A stretch of 64,000 nt of DNA, taken from assembly GCA_033857955.1 (NCBI GenBank), contig JAWVCW010000039.1:1-64000 (forward strand). The letters are read 5' to 3'. Positions 33,452 to 49,176 of this stretch are shown here, one piece after another. Below the pieces are notes generated by a model, which was given only the letters and a program-made list of their open reading frames with translations, did no database searches and had not been told where the DNA came from. Within the stretch, counting starts at the first letter, position 1, and every line of letters starts with the position of its first letter. Made by a program: the position numbers and the translations under genes. This stretch comes from Gaiellasilicea sp033857955. GTDB lineage: Bacteria > Actinomycetota > Thermoleophilia > Gaiellales > Gaiellaceae.

Positions 33452-34278
33452 CGTCGCGAGCCGGAACCTGGCTGCTCCGGGGGGCGACCGCGCTCACGCT
33501 CGCGTTCATCTATCTGCCGCTCCTCGTGATCGTCCTCTATGCGTTCAACACGCGGCGGACGCTCGTCTGGCCGATTCCGGGCCTGACGCTGAAGTGGTTC
33601 GGCAAGGCGATCGACAACCCGGGCGTCCGCGACGCGCTCGTCGTCTCGCTCCAGGCCGCCCTCGGTGCGACGGCGATCGCGATCGTGCTCGGATCGCTTG
33701 CTGCGCTCGCGGTTGCGCGCCATCGCTTCTTCGGGCGCGAGGCGATCTCCTTCCTCGTCGTCCTCCCGCTCGCGTTGCCCGGGATCGTGACGGGGATGGC
33801 GCTGAACGCGACCTTCCGCAACCTGCCGGCGCCGTTCGGGGTCGAGCTCGGTCTCTTCACGATCATGGTCGGGCATGCGACCTTCTGCATCGTCGTCGTC
33901 TACAACAACGTCGTCGCGAGGCTGCGGCGGACGGCTGCCTCGCTCGAGGAGGCCTCGGCCGACCTCGGCGCCGACGCCTGGCAGACGTTCCGCTATGTCA
34001 CCTTCCCGCAACTGAAGACGGCGCTCCTCGCGGGCGGCCTGCTCGCGTTCGCGCTCAGCTTCGACGAGGTAATCGTCACGACGTTCACAGCGGGCGCCGA
34101 CCAGACGCTGCCGATCTGGATCCTCAGCAACCTCTCGCGCCCGAATCAGCTCCCGATCGTGAACGTCGTCGCGGTGTTCGTGATCCTGCTCTCGATGATC
34201 CCGGTCTACTTCGCCTCGAAGCTCTCGAGCGAGTCAGCAGGTGCAGGAGCGACGGGCGTCGCCGGCGGCGCCCGCTAG
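33448..34278 (+). CDS. potC: Polyamine-type ABC permease PotC
   Basis: 276-residue second permease subunit. Hydrophobic helices start at GATALTLAFIYLPLLVIVLYAF. The conserved loop reads SLEEASADLGADAWQTFRYVTFPQLKTALLAG, the EAA-type motif that docks on PotA. Family segments FDEVIVTTFTAG and LPIWILSNLSRP follow. It closes the gabT-potA-potD-potB-potC operon. A long inverted repeat downstream probably ends the transcript. Confidence 0.93.
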   Translation: MTSRAGTWLLRGATALTLAFIYLPLLVIVLYAFNTRRTLVWPIPGLTLKWFGKAIDNPGVRDALVVSLQAALGATAIAIVLGSLAALAVARHRFFGREAISFLVVLPLALPGIVTGMALNATFRNLPAPFGVELGLFTIMVGHATFCIVVVYNNVVARLRRTAASLEEASADLGADAWQTFRYVTFPQLKTALLAGGLLAFALSFDEVIVTTFTAGADQTLPIWILSNLSRPNQLPIVNVVAVFVILLSMIPVYFASKLSSESAGAGATGVAGGAR

Positions 34279-34282
34279 CCCC

Positions 34283-34318
34283 GGTGTCAGACTCGTCTCT
34301 GGCACCGTGTCTGACACC
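34283..34318. terminator. Inverted repeat between convergent potC and kinase genes
   Basis: GGTGTCAGAC and GTCTGACACC make a perfect 10-base stem around a 16-base loop, without a T-tract. The GGTGTCAGAC core resembles dispersed palindromes common in G+C-rich soil actinobacteria. Position suggests a bidirectional terminator or REP-like element. Confidence 0.55.
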
Positions 34319-34340
34319 GCCTGTTCATTGCGGACGTGGC

Positions 34341-36737
34341 TTACGCGGGCTTCGCCGATGCTTTCTTCGCCGGTGTCTTCTCGACTGCGGCGGGCAGCTC
34401 GACGACGAACGTCGACCCCTTCCCGAGGGCCGATTCGACCCAGATCTTTCCGTCCATGCGGCGGACGAGCTCGCGGCAGATGTAGAGGCCGAGGCCGGTG
34501 CCGCCGATACCGAGCGTCATGTCCGGGTCGAGCCGGTAGAACTTCTCGAAGATCCGGCGATGCTCCGAGGGAGGGATGCCGAGGCCGGCGTCGACCACCG
34601 AGAAGCGGATCAGCCCGTCGCCGTTCGCCACCGAGACGGCGACCTCACCGCCCCCCGGCGAGTACTTGATCGCGTTGTCGACGAGGTTGACGAGCACCTG
34701 GTGCAGCTGCACAGGATCGGCCACGACCCGCGCCAGCCGCTTCGCCGCCTTCAGCTGCAGGTCGATCGCCTCGGGCAGGTGCGTCTTCGCTGCCTCGACG
34801 ACCGAGCCGGCGAGCTCCGCCGGGTCGAAGCGCTGGACCGAGACGGGAAGCTGGTCGGCGTCCAGGCTCCCTGCCACGAGGAGGTCGCTGACGATCCTGC
34901 CGAGCCGATCCGACTCCGACGCAATCACGCCGAGCAGCTGATCCTGGATCTCGGGATCGAGCTCGATGTCGTTGCGACGCAGCGTCTGCGCCGATCCGTA
35001 GATCGCGGCGAGCGGCGTTCGCAGCTCGTGCGAGACGGTCGCGACGAACTCCGCCTTGATCTCCTCGAGCGCCCGCTCTTCGGTCAGGTCGCGGAACGCG
35101 TACACGGTTCCCTCTTCGAAGCCGACGCCGGAGCCGGAGATCCAGAGCTCGCGGCCGCTGAACTCGAACGGCACCGTCTCGGCATGGACGAGATCTCCGG
35201 GCTTGTCCGCGACGGGGATCCGCGGCGAGATCTCGTTCCAGCGATGGACGACGTCCGCAATCGGCCGGCCGAGCACCGCTGACTCCGGGAGGCCCGTGAT
35301 CGACGCGGCCGCGGTGTTCCACAGGCGGATCACGCCCGCCCGGTCGACGAGGACGACGCCGTCGCCGACCGCTTCGAGCGCCCGTGCGGCCCTGCCGCGC
35401 CGCTCGGCCTCCGCGTAGAGGCGCGCGTTGTCGATTGCGGCCGCCGCGTGCCGTGCGAGCTCCTGCGCGAGGGCGAGATCGCTCTCGTCGTACGTCCGCT
35501 CCGACTCAGCTGTCACCAGGCTGATCGAGCCGAAGACCTCGTCACGCGCGATCAGCGGCACGGTCACGTACGAGCGTGGCGCCAGCGCTCGCGCGATCTC
35601 GAGCTGGCCCTCGTTGAACCCGAAGGAGCTGAGCGATTCGTCGTCGACGTCCCGCACGAGCACGGGCTCGCGGGCGCGGATCGCGCCGGCGCCGGCTGCA
35701 CCCGCCGCCGTCAGCATCGTCTCCTGCAGCTCACGGGCAAGCGTCAGCTTGAGCGGGTCGACGTGCTCGAGCGCCAGGCGCTCGAGCTTGCCGTCGACGA
35801 AGATGTCGACGGCGCACCAGTCCGCGACTCGCGGCACGGCGAGCCGGGCAACGTCCGTGAGCGTCTGCTCGTAGTCGAGCGAGCTGCCGAGTACCCAGCC
35901 GGCGTCGGCGAGGAAGCGCTGCCGCTCCTCGGCGAGCCGTCGATCGTGAATGTCGGTCGCCGTGCCCACCCAGCTGACAACCGCGCCTGCGTCGTCGCGG
36001 ACCGGTACCGACCGTCCGAGATGCCAGCGGTACGCGTCGTCGGAGGCGCGGCGCAGCCGGTACTCGCACTCCCAGGGCTCACCGCCTGCCACCGCTCCCT
36101 CCCAACGCTCGAGCAGCTGCCCGATGTCCTCGGGATGGACGACCGTATGCCAGTCGGAGTCCGCGTCCCGCGGGAGACCGGTGTAGTCGAGCCAGCGCTC
36201 GTTGTAGTAGGTGATTCGAGCATCGGAGTCCGCCGTAAACACGATCTGGGGGACGGCATCGGCAAGGGATCGATACCGCTCCTCGCTCTCACGCTCGATC
36301 GCCTCGATCTCCTGGGCCTTGAGCAGTGCGTCCTGACGCTGGATCTCGACCGTCTTCTGCCAAAGATCGATGAACACCGACACCTTCGCCCGCAGGATGT
36401 GCGGGTCGAACGGCTTCATCAGGTAGTCGACGGCGCCGGCTCCGTAGCCCCGGAAGACGTGCTCGGCGTCCTTCGAGATCGCGGTCAGGAAGAGGATCGG
36501 GATGTGCCGTGTCCGCTCGCGCTTCTTGATCAGCTCGGCGGTCTGGAAGCCGTCCATGCCGGGCATCTGGACATCGAGCAGGATCGCCGCGAACTCCTCG
36601 TGCAGCAGCTGGCGTAGCGCCTCCTCCCCCGACTGCGCGCGGACGAGCTCCTGGCCCAGCGGCTCGAGGATCGCCTCGAGTGCAAGCAGGTTCTCCGGTC
36701 GATCGTCGACCAGCAGGAGCTTGGCTCTGTCGCTCAC
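34341..36737 (-). CDS. Receiver-PAS-GAF-PAS histidine kinase
   Basis: 798-residue soluble kinase. A receiver comes first (KLLLVDDRPENLLALEAIL, AILLDVQMPGMDG, LMKPFDP). It is followed by a short coiled coil, a PAS domain (YRSLADAVPQIVFTADSDA), a GAF domain (RVADWCAVDIFVDG ... YVTVPLIARDEVFGSI), a second PAS (AVGDGVVLVDRAGVIRLWN), HisKA (ATVSHELRTPLAAIYGS) and HATPase (LVNLVDNAIKYSPGGG, GTGLGLYI). A Lys/Ala tail ends it. There is no membrane helix, so it reads an internal signal or input from the upstream proteins. GTG 36737 overlaps the cheB stop; it is the last gene of the operon. Confidence 0.92.
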   Translation of the reverse strand: MSDRAKLLLVDDRPENLLALEAILEPLGQELVRAQSGEEALRQLLHEEFAAILLDVQMPGMDGFQTAELIKKRERTRHIPILFLTAISKDAEHVFRGYGAGAVDYLMKPFDPHILRAKVSVFIDLWQKTVEIQRQDALLKAQEIEAIERESEERYRSLADAVPQIVFTADSDARITYYNERWLDYTGLPRDADSDWHTVVHPEDIGQLLERWEGAVAGGEPWECEYRLRRASDDAYRWHLGRSVPVRDDAGAVVSWVGTATDIHDRRLAEERQRFLADAGWVLGSSLDYEQTLTDVARLAVPRVADWCAVDIFVDGKLERLALEHVDPLKLTLARELQETMLTAAGAAGAGAIRAREPVLVRDVDDESLSSFGFNEGQLEIARALAPRSYVTVPLIARDEVFGSISLVTAESERTYDESDLALAQELARHAAAAIDNARLYAEAERRGRAARALEAVGDGVVLVDRAGVIRLWNTAAASITGLPESAVLGRPIADVVHRWNEISPRIPVADKPGDLVHAETVPFEFSGRELWISGSGVGFEEGTVYAFRDLTEERALEEIKAEFVATVSHELRTPLAAIYGSAQTLRRNDIELDPEIQDQLLGVIASESDRLGRIVSDLLVAGSLDADQLPVSVQRFDPAELAGSVVEAAKTHLPEAIDLQLKAAKRLARVVADPVQLHQVLVNLVDNAIKYSPGGGEVAVSVANGDGLIRFSVVDAGLGIPPSEHRRIFEKFYRLDPDMTLGIGGTGLGLYICRELVRRMDGKIWVESALGKGSTFVVELPAAVEKTPAKKASAKPA

Positions 36738-37300
36738 GGGCAGCACAATCCATACAGGAAGTGGCCGATCTCCTCGAGCGGCAGCACCGCGTCGGCTGCA
36801 GAGGCCGCGAGCGCTGCGTCCGGCATCGTCCTCCGGCTCGCCGTGTCCGGATCCTGGACGATCGCGACACCGCCGTTCCGCTTGATCGCGGCGAGGCCCG
36901 CCGCTCCGTCCGTGTTCGCTCCGGTCAGCACAATGCCGATCGCGCGCTCGCGGTAGCCGTCGGCAACCGACTCGAAGAGGACGTCGATGGATGGGCGCGC
37001 GTACTGCACGCGGGCCTCGATCGAGAGCGCAAAGCGCCCGTCGTCGACGAGCAGGTGGTAGTCCGGGGGCGCGACGTAGACGTGGCCGGGCTGGATGAGC
37101 TCCTTGTCGTCCGGTTCGGTCACCGGCCGCTCGACGTGTCGCTGGAGGAGCGACTCGAGCACGCCGCGGCTCGCCTCGGGCGAGCGGTGCTGGGCGACCA
37201 CGATCGCCTGGTCGACCTCACGGGGGATCCCTTCGAGAAGCGTGCCCAGTGCCTGCAATCCTCCCCACGAGGCGCCGATCGCGATCACCTCGTACATCAT
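36734..37300 (-). CDS. cheB: CheB-type methylesterase, catalytic domain only
   Basis: 188-residue protein-glutamate methylesterase domain with no N-terminal receiver. The catalytic triad is visible: Ser in IGASWGGLQAL, His in VVAQHRSPEAS and Asp in VLTGANTDGAAG. The regulatory receiver found in chemotaxis CheB is missing, so activity may be constitutive or controlled by partner proteins. It overlaps cheR (ATGA) and the downstream kinase (GTGA). Presumed substrates are methylated Glu residues on the neighbouring giant kinase, since no MCP gene is present. Confidence 0.9.
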   Translation of the reverse strand: MMYEVIAIGASWGGLQALGTLLEGIPREVDQAIVVAQHRSPEASRGVLESLLQRHVERPVTEPDDKELIQPGHVYVAPPDYHLLVDDGRFALSIEARVQYARPSIDVLFESVADGYRERAIGIVLTGANTDGAAGLAAIKRNGGVAIVQDPDTASRRTMPDAALAASAADAVLPLEEIGHFLYGLCCP

Positions 37301-38126
37301 CGGACCTTCTTGAACAGCCGCTCGTCGGCGTCGAGCTCCTCGTACGAGCTTTCGTGCGGAGAGAAGCGGATCGTCTCCTTCTGCCCAAGTGCGAGAACGC
37401 CGAACGTGGCGAGGCTCTCGTAGAAGAGCCGGTGCACGTGTTCCTGGAGAGGCTGCGCGAAGTAGATCATGACATTCCGGCAGGTGATCACATTGAACTC
37501 GTTGAACACGGCGTCGGAGGCCAGGTTGTGCTGTGCGAAGACGACGCCGTCGACGAGCTCTCGGGCGAACTGCGCGCCGTTGTATCGGGCGACGTAGTAC
37601 TCCGAGAACGAGTGAGAGCCACCCGCCCGGATGTAATTCTGGGTGTACTCCTGCATCTTGTCGAGCGGGAAGACCCCGAGCCGCGCCGTCTCGATCACCG
37701 CCTCGTTGATGTCAGTCGCGTAGATCCGAACGCGGTCGGCAAGCCCCTCCTCTGTGAGCAGGATCGCGAGCGAGTAGACCTCCTCGCCGGTCGAGCAGCC
37801 GGCGACCCAGACACGCGAGAACGGATACGTGTGGAGCGCGGGCACGACCTTCTCGCGGAACGAAGAGAAGAACGTGGGGTCGCGGAACATCGAGGTCACG
37901 TTCACCGACAGGTCGAGGAGCAGCCGCTCCATTACCGCCGGGTCGTGCAGGATCAGGTTCTGGAGCCCCGAGACCGTTTCGACCTGCTCTCCGTCCATTC
38001 GCCGGCGCAGACGGCGCCTCAGCGATGCCGGCGCATAGTCGCGGAAGTCGAAGCCGTAGCGGCGGTGGATCCCCTCCAGGAGGAGCTCGATCTCGATTTG
38101 CTCGAGCTCGAGCTCCTCGCCTCTCT

Positions 38127-38142
<16 letters not shown>
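37297..38142 (-). CDS. cheR: CheR-type protein-glutamate methyltransferase
   Basis: 281 residues. The N-terminal helical domain (IHRRYGFDFRDYAPASLRRRLRRRM) and the SAM-binding core (VAGCSTGEEVYSLAILL, ATDINEAVIETARLG, FNVITCRNVMIYF) match CheR. It would add methyl groups from SAM to Glu side chains. GTG 38142 lies 16 bases inside the poly-HAMP kinase gene, so translation is coupled to it. No chemoreceptor, cheA or cheW is seen, so the target is inferred to be within the operon. Confidence 0.92.
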
Positions 38143-45146
<7,004 letters not shown>

Positions 45147-45205
45147 GAGCAACTCCTTTGTTCACAGCGGGGGATCACGCAGGAGCTCCTCTGGCTCCTC
45201 GCGCC

Positions 45206-45233
45206 TGTATGCCCATTCGAGGGCGATGTTTAA
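45206..45233 (-). promoter_or_regulatory. Putative promoter of the poly-HAMP/che operon
   Basis: On the minus strand, TTAAAC (45233-45228) and CATACA (45211-45206) are 16 bases apart. The -10 end is about 60 bases from the start codon. The match to the sigma-70 consensus is moderate. Confidence 0.35.
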
Positions 45234-45262
45234 CGGCCTGCAGGTCGCGAAACCGTGTGTGG

Positions 45263-46228
45263 TTAGGCCTGTTCCAGGGCACGTGCGAGGTCGAGCCAGA
45301 GCTGGTCCGCCGGCTCGAGCCCGACAGACAGCCGCAGCAGGCCCTCGGGGACGCGATCGCCCTCCCAGCGGTGCCGTGTTTCGATCGTCGACTGGACGCC
45401 GCCGAGGCTCGTCGCGTTGACGATCAGCGACGTCGCCGTCTCCACGCGCCGCGCTCTGGCCCCGTCGGCGAGGTCGAAGGAGAGTAGTGCTCCGAATCCG
45501 GGATATCGCACCGTTGTGACCTGCTCGTGCTCCTCCAACCGCCCGGCGAGGATCCTCGCCGTCTGGCTCTGACGACTCACGCGAACCTCGAGCGTCTTCA
45601 TTCCGCGAACCAGGAGCCAGGCGGCATCGGGTGCAGCGACGATCCCCGTGCGGGTCCTGACCTCGAGCAGGCGGGCGGCGTGCTCGGCGCTCTTGCAGAC
45701 GACCGCGCCGAGGAGCACGTCGTGGTGGCCGGCGAGGTACTTCGTCGCGGAGTGGAGCACGAGGTCGCAGCCGCGCTCGAGCGCGCGCAGGTGCACTGGC
45801 GTCGCCGCCGTCGCGTCGCAGACGACAAGACCTGGGTGCGCCGCCGCCGCCTCGAAGTCGGGCATCGTCAGCAGCGGATTCGACGGCGCCTCGATCCAGA
45901 CGAGGTCGACGCCTGCGGGCGGGGGTCCGGTCTGGTCGAACAGGACGTGTTGGAGGCCCCAGCGCTCGAGCTCCCCGAAGAGGACGCCCGTGCCGTAGTA
46001 GGCGTCCTCGGCGAGCGCAATCGTCGAGCCGGGCGAGAGCAGCGCGAGCACGAGCGCCGTCTCGGCTCCCATGCCCGAGGAGAACAGGAGCGCCTCGCCG
46101 CCCTCGAGCTCGCCGAGCACGCGCTCCGCCTCGACTCCGACCGGGTGCGCGTTCCGTGCGTAGTAGAACGGACCCGGCTCCCCGTCGACGTAAGGCCATG
46201 TGGTCGAGCGGTCGAGCGGCGGCTCCAT
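45263..46228 (-). CDS. Cystathionine gamma-synthase/lyase family PLP enzyme
   Basis: 321-residue Cys/Met metabolism PLP enzyme, shorter than the usual ~380. The N-terminal RSTTWPYVDGEPGPFYYARNAHPVG, the PLP segment ALLFSSGMGAETALVLALL, the Asp in VVCDATAATP, the Schiff-base Lys in HSATKYLAGHHDVLLGAV and the C-terminal SLGGVQSTIE match the family. Whether it works as synthase, lyase or another gamma-lyase cannot be told from sequence. It is divergent from the acyl-CoA carboxylase gene, with two identical palindromes between them. Confidence 0.85.
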   Translation of the reverse strand: MEPPLDRSTTWPYVDGEPGPFYYARNAHPVGVEAERVLGELEGGEALLFSSGMGAETALVLALLSPGSTIALAEDAYYGTGVLFGELERWGLQHVLFDQTGPPPAGVDLVWIEAPSNPLLTMPDFEAAAAHPGLVVCDATAATPVHLRALERGCDLVLHSATKYLAGHHDVLLGAVVCKSAEHAARLLEVRTRTGIVAAPDAAWLLVRGMKTLEVRVSRQSQTARILAGRLEEHEQVTTVRYPGFGALLSFDLADGARARRVETATSLIVNATSLGGVQSTIETRHRWEGDRVPEGLLRLSVGLEPADQLWLDLARALEQA

Positions 46229-46259
46229 CCGGCGAATCTACCGCGCCGGCGACGAGACA

Positions 46260-46278
46260 TTGTGTTTCAGAAACACAA
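46260..46278. promoter_or_regulatory. Palindromic operator candidate, copy 1
   Basis: TTGTGTTTCAGAAACACAA is a perfect 19-base palindrome centred on A46269. It lies 32 bases upstream of the transsulfuration gene start. The same core is repeated 58 bases away. Confidence 0.7.
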
Positions 46279-46315
46279 GCCCCTCTCGACCCGCATGGTT
46301 GCGCGGGCGAGGAAC

Positions 46316-46338
46316 GCTTGTGTTTCAGAAACACAAGC
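46316..46338. promoter_or_regulatory. Palindromic operator candidate, copy 2
   Basis: The arms GCTTGTGTTTC and GAAACACAAGC flank A46327 in a perfect 23-base palindrome. It shares its 19-base core with copy 1. It ends 27 bases before the carboxylase start codon. Symmetry and length suit a TetR- or GntR-type dimer. Confidence 0.75.
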
Positions 46339-46365
46339 TCTCCCCCCTCGTTAGGCTGCGGGCCG

Positions 46366-47931
46366 ATGGCCGAGACGCACGACACCACCGCCGCCAAGCT
46401 CGCGTGGCTGCAGGAGCTCTCCGAGCAGGCGGCGCATGCCGGCAACGAGAAGGCCGTCGCCCGACAGCGGGAGCGAGGAAAGCTGCTGGCGCGCGAGCGG
46501 GTGGAGAAGCTCCTCGACCCCGGCTCGTTCGTCGAGCTCGACCGCTACGTTCGCCATCGCAACCCGGACTTCGACTCGATGGCGAACCGGCCGTACGGAG
46601 ATGCCGTCGTCACCGGCTACGGCGAGATCCTGGGCCGCAAGGTCTTCGTCTTCTCGCAGGACTTCACCGTCTTCGGCGGCTCGCTCTCCGAGGTGTTCGC
46701 CGAGAAGATCTGCAAGGTGATGGACATGGCCGTCAAGTACGGCTGTCCCGTGATCGGGATCAACGACTCCGGCGGCGCCCGGATCCAGGAAGGCGTCGTC
46801 TCGCTCGCCGGCTACGCGGAGATCTTCTGGCGGAACGTGCAGGCCTCGGGCGTCGTGCCGCAGATCTCGCTCGTGCTCGGGCCCTGCGCGGGCGGCGCCG
46901 TCTACTCGCCGGCGATCACCGACTTCGTCCTCATGGCCGAGGAAACGTCCTACATGTTCATCACCGGGCCCGACGTGGTGAAGACTGTGACGGGCGAGGA
47001 GGTCTCCTTCGAGGAACTCGGTGGCGCGTCGACGCACGCGTCCAAGTCGGGTGTCGCGCACTTCACCGCGGCAGACGAGGAGGCGTGCCTCGAGGACGCG
47101 CGCTACCTGCTCTCGTTCCTGCCTCAGAACAACCTTGAGCGCGCGCCGTACGCCGCGCCGTCCGACCCGGTCGACCGCGAGGAGCCGGAGCTGGACACGT
47201 TCATCCCGGACGAGGCCACCAAGCCGTACGACATGAAGCAGGTGATCGCGAAGGTCGTCGACGACGCCGAGTTCCTGGAGGTGCAGCCGCGCTTTGCCGA
47301 GAACGTCGTCTGCGGGTTCGCGCGGCTCGGAGGCCACTCCGTGGGCATCGTCGGCAACCAGCCCGCGGCGCTCGCGGGAGTGCTCGACATCGACGCGTCC
47401 GTGAAGGCCGCCCGCTTCGTGCGCACCTGCGACGCGTTCAACATCCCCCTCGTCACCTTCGTCGACGTGCCGGGCTTCCTGCCGGGCACCGAGCAGGAGT
47501 GGGGCGGGATCATCCGGCACGGCGCGAAGCTCCTCTACGCCTATGCCGAGGCGACGGTGCCGAAGCTGACGGTGATCACTCGCAAGGCGTACGGCGGCGC
47601 CTACGACGTCATGAGCTCGAAGCACATCCGCGCCGACTTCAACGTCGCGTGGCCGACTGCGGAAGTTGCGGTGATGGGGCCGGAGGGCGCGGTCAACATC
47701 GTCTTCCGAAAGGAGCTCGAGGAGGCCGACGACGCCGCGGCGCGGCGCGCCGAGCTGATCGCCGACTACAAGGAGCGCTTCGCGAACCCGTACCACGCCG
47801 CGGAGCGGGGGTACGTCGACGAGGTGATCGAGCCCCGCCGGACGCGGCCGATCCTGATCTCGGCGCTCGAGGTTTCGCTGACGAAGCGGGAGCCGCGCCC
47901 GAAGCGCAAGCACGGAAACATCCCGCTCTAG
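46366..47931 (+). CDS. accD: Acyl-CoA (propionyl/acetyl) carboxylase beta subunit
   Basis: 521-residue carboxyltransferase subunit that moves CO2 from biotin to acyl-CoA. The N-terminal crotonase half has GNEKAVARQRERGKLLARERVEKLLD, INDSGGARIQEGV and LGPCAGGAVYSPAITDF. The C-terminal half has DVPGFLPGTEQEWGGIIRHGAKLLYAYAEATVP and YGGAYDVMSSKHI. These are typical of actinobacterial AccD/PccB proteins. The matching biotin carboxylase/BCCP gene lies at 53,950 and an AccE-like small gene at 53,036. Two palindromes just upstream suggest tight repression. Confidence 0.93.
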   Translation: MAETHDTTAAKLAWLQELSEQAAHAGNEKAVARQRERGKLLARERVEKLLDPGSFVELDRYVRHRNPDFDSMANRPYGDAVVTGYGEILGRKVFVFSQDFTVFGGSLSEVFAEKICKVMDMAVKYGCPVIGINDSGGARIQEGVVSLAGYAEIFWRNVQASGVVPQISLVLGPCAGGAVYSPAITDFVLMAEETSYMFITGPDVVKTVTGEEVSFEELGGASTHASKSGVAHFTAADEEACLEDARYLLSFLPQNNLERAPYAAPSDPVDREEPELDTFIPDEATKPYDMKQVIAKVVDDAEFLEVQPRFAENVVCGFARLGGHSVGIVGNQPAALAGVLDIDASVKAARFVRTCDAFNIPLVTFVDVPGFLPGTEQEWGGIIRHGAKLLYAYAEATVPKLTVITRKAYGGAYDVMSSKHIRADFNVAWPTAEVAVMGPEGAVNIVFRKELEEADDAAARRAELIADYKERFANPYHAAERGYVDEVIEPRRTRPILISALEVSLTKREPRPKRKHGNIPL

Positions 47932-47985
47932 CGGGTACCGGCGAAAGATACGCCCGAAGATCCACCTGGCGAACGACGCTTTGCG

Positions 47986-48018
47986 GGACGTGTCTGGGGA
48001 CAGTCCCCGGACGTGTCT
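47986..48018. repeat. Hairpin flanked by direct repeats after accD
   Basis: GTCTGGGGAC and GTCCCCGGAC form a 10-base stem (one wobble) around a single A at 47992-48012. GGACGTGTCT occurs directly on each side, at 47986 and 48009. A second hairpin GTCTC-GCG-GAGAC follows at 48015-48027. It is probably a terminator of accD or a REP-like dispersed element. Confidence 0.5.
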
Positions 48019-48034
48019 CGCGGAGACGCGGCTG

Positions 48035-48072
48035 TTGCGGTCGAGTGCCCGCTCCCGTATCGTCTAGACAAT
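48035..48072 (+). promoter_or_regulatory. Promoter and operator candidate of the molybdate operon
   Basis: TTGCGG (48035-48040) and TATCGT (48058-48063) are 17 bases apart. ATCGTCTAGACAAT (48059-48072), a near-perfect palindrome around GTCTAGAC, overlaps the -10 box and reaches the start codon. The site suits autorepression by the HTH-TOBE protein it precedes. Confidence 0.5.
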
Positions 48073-48448
48073 GCCTAGGCAAGCTCTCTCAGCAGCCGAG
48101 GCGGCGCGTGCGCTCGGAATCAGCGTCGAGACGCTCCGGCGCTGGGACCGCGACGGCAAGATTCGCGTGGAGCGCGACTCCGCGAACCGGCGCGTCGTCC
48201 CCGCGTCCGAGGTCGAGCGCCTGCGCGGGCCGGTCGGCGAGGAGTCGCTCTCGGCCCGCAACCGCTTTCGCGGCGTCGTTCGCTCGGTCGAGGTGGACGG
48301 TCTGATCGCGAGAGTCGAGATCGACGTGACCGAGCCCGCCCGCGTGGTCGCGATCGTCACGCGCGAGTCGGTCGAGGAGCTCGGCCTGCGCGCCGGGATG
48401 AGCGCCGCCGGAGTCGTCAAGTCGACGTCCGTGATGGTCGAGAAATGA
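48071..48448 (+). CDS. HTH-TOBE molybdate-responsive regulator
   Basis: 125 residues with two domains. The first is a MerR/excisionase-type helix-turn-helix (LSAAEAARALGISVETLRRWDRDGKI, ~6-31). The second is a Mop/TOBE domain (ARNRFRGVVRSVEVDGLIARVEI ... VTRESVEELGL ... VVKSTSVMVEK) that binds molybdate or tungstate. It heads the modABC operon and overlaps modA by ATGA. By analogy with ModE it should repress transport when molybdate is plentiful, though its HTH type differs from ModE. The predicted operator lies across its own promoter. Confidence 0.88.
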   Translation: MPRQALSAAEAARALGISVETLRRWDRDGKIRVERDSANRRVVPASEVERLRGPVGEESLSARNRFRGVVRSVEVDGLIARVEIDVTEPARVVAIVTRESVEELGLRAGMSAAGVVKSTSVMVEK

Positions 48449-49176
48449 GGCGCGCCTCGGCCCTCGTCCTCGGCCTGGTCGCGTTCGCGGCAGTCGGCGC
48501 CGGTTGGACGACGACGCGCACCGCGGAGCCGGCGACGGTCTACGCGGCATCCTCGCTCACGAGAGTGCTCCCGCGCATCGCGCCCGCTGCCCGCTTCCAG
48601 TTCGCGGGCTCGAACCAGCTGGCGCTCCAGATCCGGCAGGGAGCGCCCGCAGACATCTTCGCCTCGGCGAGCCCGATCTACACGCAGGAGCTGTACCGGG
48701 ACGGCCTCGTTGAGAAGCCGCGCCTCTTCGCGACCAACTCGCTGGTGCTTGCGGTCCCGCGCTCGAACCCGGCGAAGATCCACTCAGTCCAGGATCTCGC
48801 GAAGCGGCCGAAGTTGAAGCTCATCGTCGCCGGCGCGAAGGTGCCGATCGGCCTGTACACACGCGAGGTGCTGAAGCGGCTCGGCCTGCTGCGGGTACTG
48901 CGGAAGGCGGTCAGCCAGGAGCCGGACGTGAAGGGCATCGTCGGAAAGCTCGCTTTCGGGCAGGCCGATGCGGGCTTCGTCTACGCGACCGACGTCCGAG
49001 CAGCGTCGTCACGGTTGATCGCGATCCCGCTGCCTCGCCGCTCGCAGCCGACGGTGCGCTACGAGGTCGCGGTCGTGCGCGGCACCGACCGGGCGGGCGC
49101 GCTCGAGCTCGTCGCCGATCTGCTCAGCACCGACGGCAGGCGCGAGCTCGAGCTGGCCGGCTTCGGGCTCCCGTGA
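48445..49176 (+). CDS. modA: Molybdate ABC transporter substrate-binding protein
   Basis: 243 residues with an N-terminal signal segment (ALVLGLVAFAAVGAGW). The ModA fold starts VYAASSLTRVLPRI. Oxyanion-binding segments are AGSNQLALQIRQGAPADIFASASP, and QADAGFVYATDVRA near the C-terminus. No lipobox Cys is seen, so it may be held by its uncleaved signal segment. ATG 48445 lies in the stop of the regulator gene. It captures molybdate or tungstate outside the membrane. Confidence 0.9.
   Translation: MRRASALVLGLVAFAAVGAGWTTTRTAEPATVYAASSLTRVLPRIAPAARFQFAGSNQLALQIRQGAPADIFASASPIYTQELYRDGLVEKPRLFATNSLVLAVPRSNPAKIHSVQDLAKRPKLKLIVAGAKVPIGLYTREVLKRLGLLRVLRKAVSQEPDVKGIVGKLAFGQADAGFVYATDVRAASSRLIAIPLPRRSQPTVRYEVAVVRGTDRAGALELVADLLSTDGRRELELAGFGLP

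Noticed and set aside
45206..45233. Flagellar (FliA-type) promoter for the che-containing operon
   Set aside because: TTAAAC and GGCATACAG only loosely resemble the FliA consensus and no flagellar genes are present; a sigma-70-type reading fits as well.
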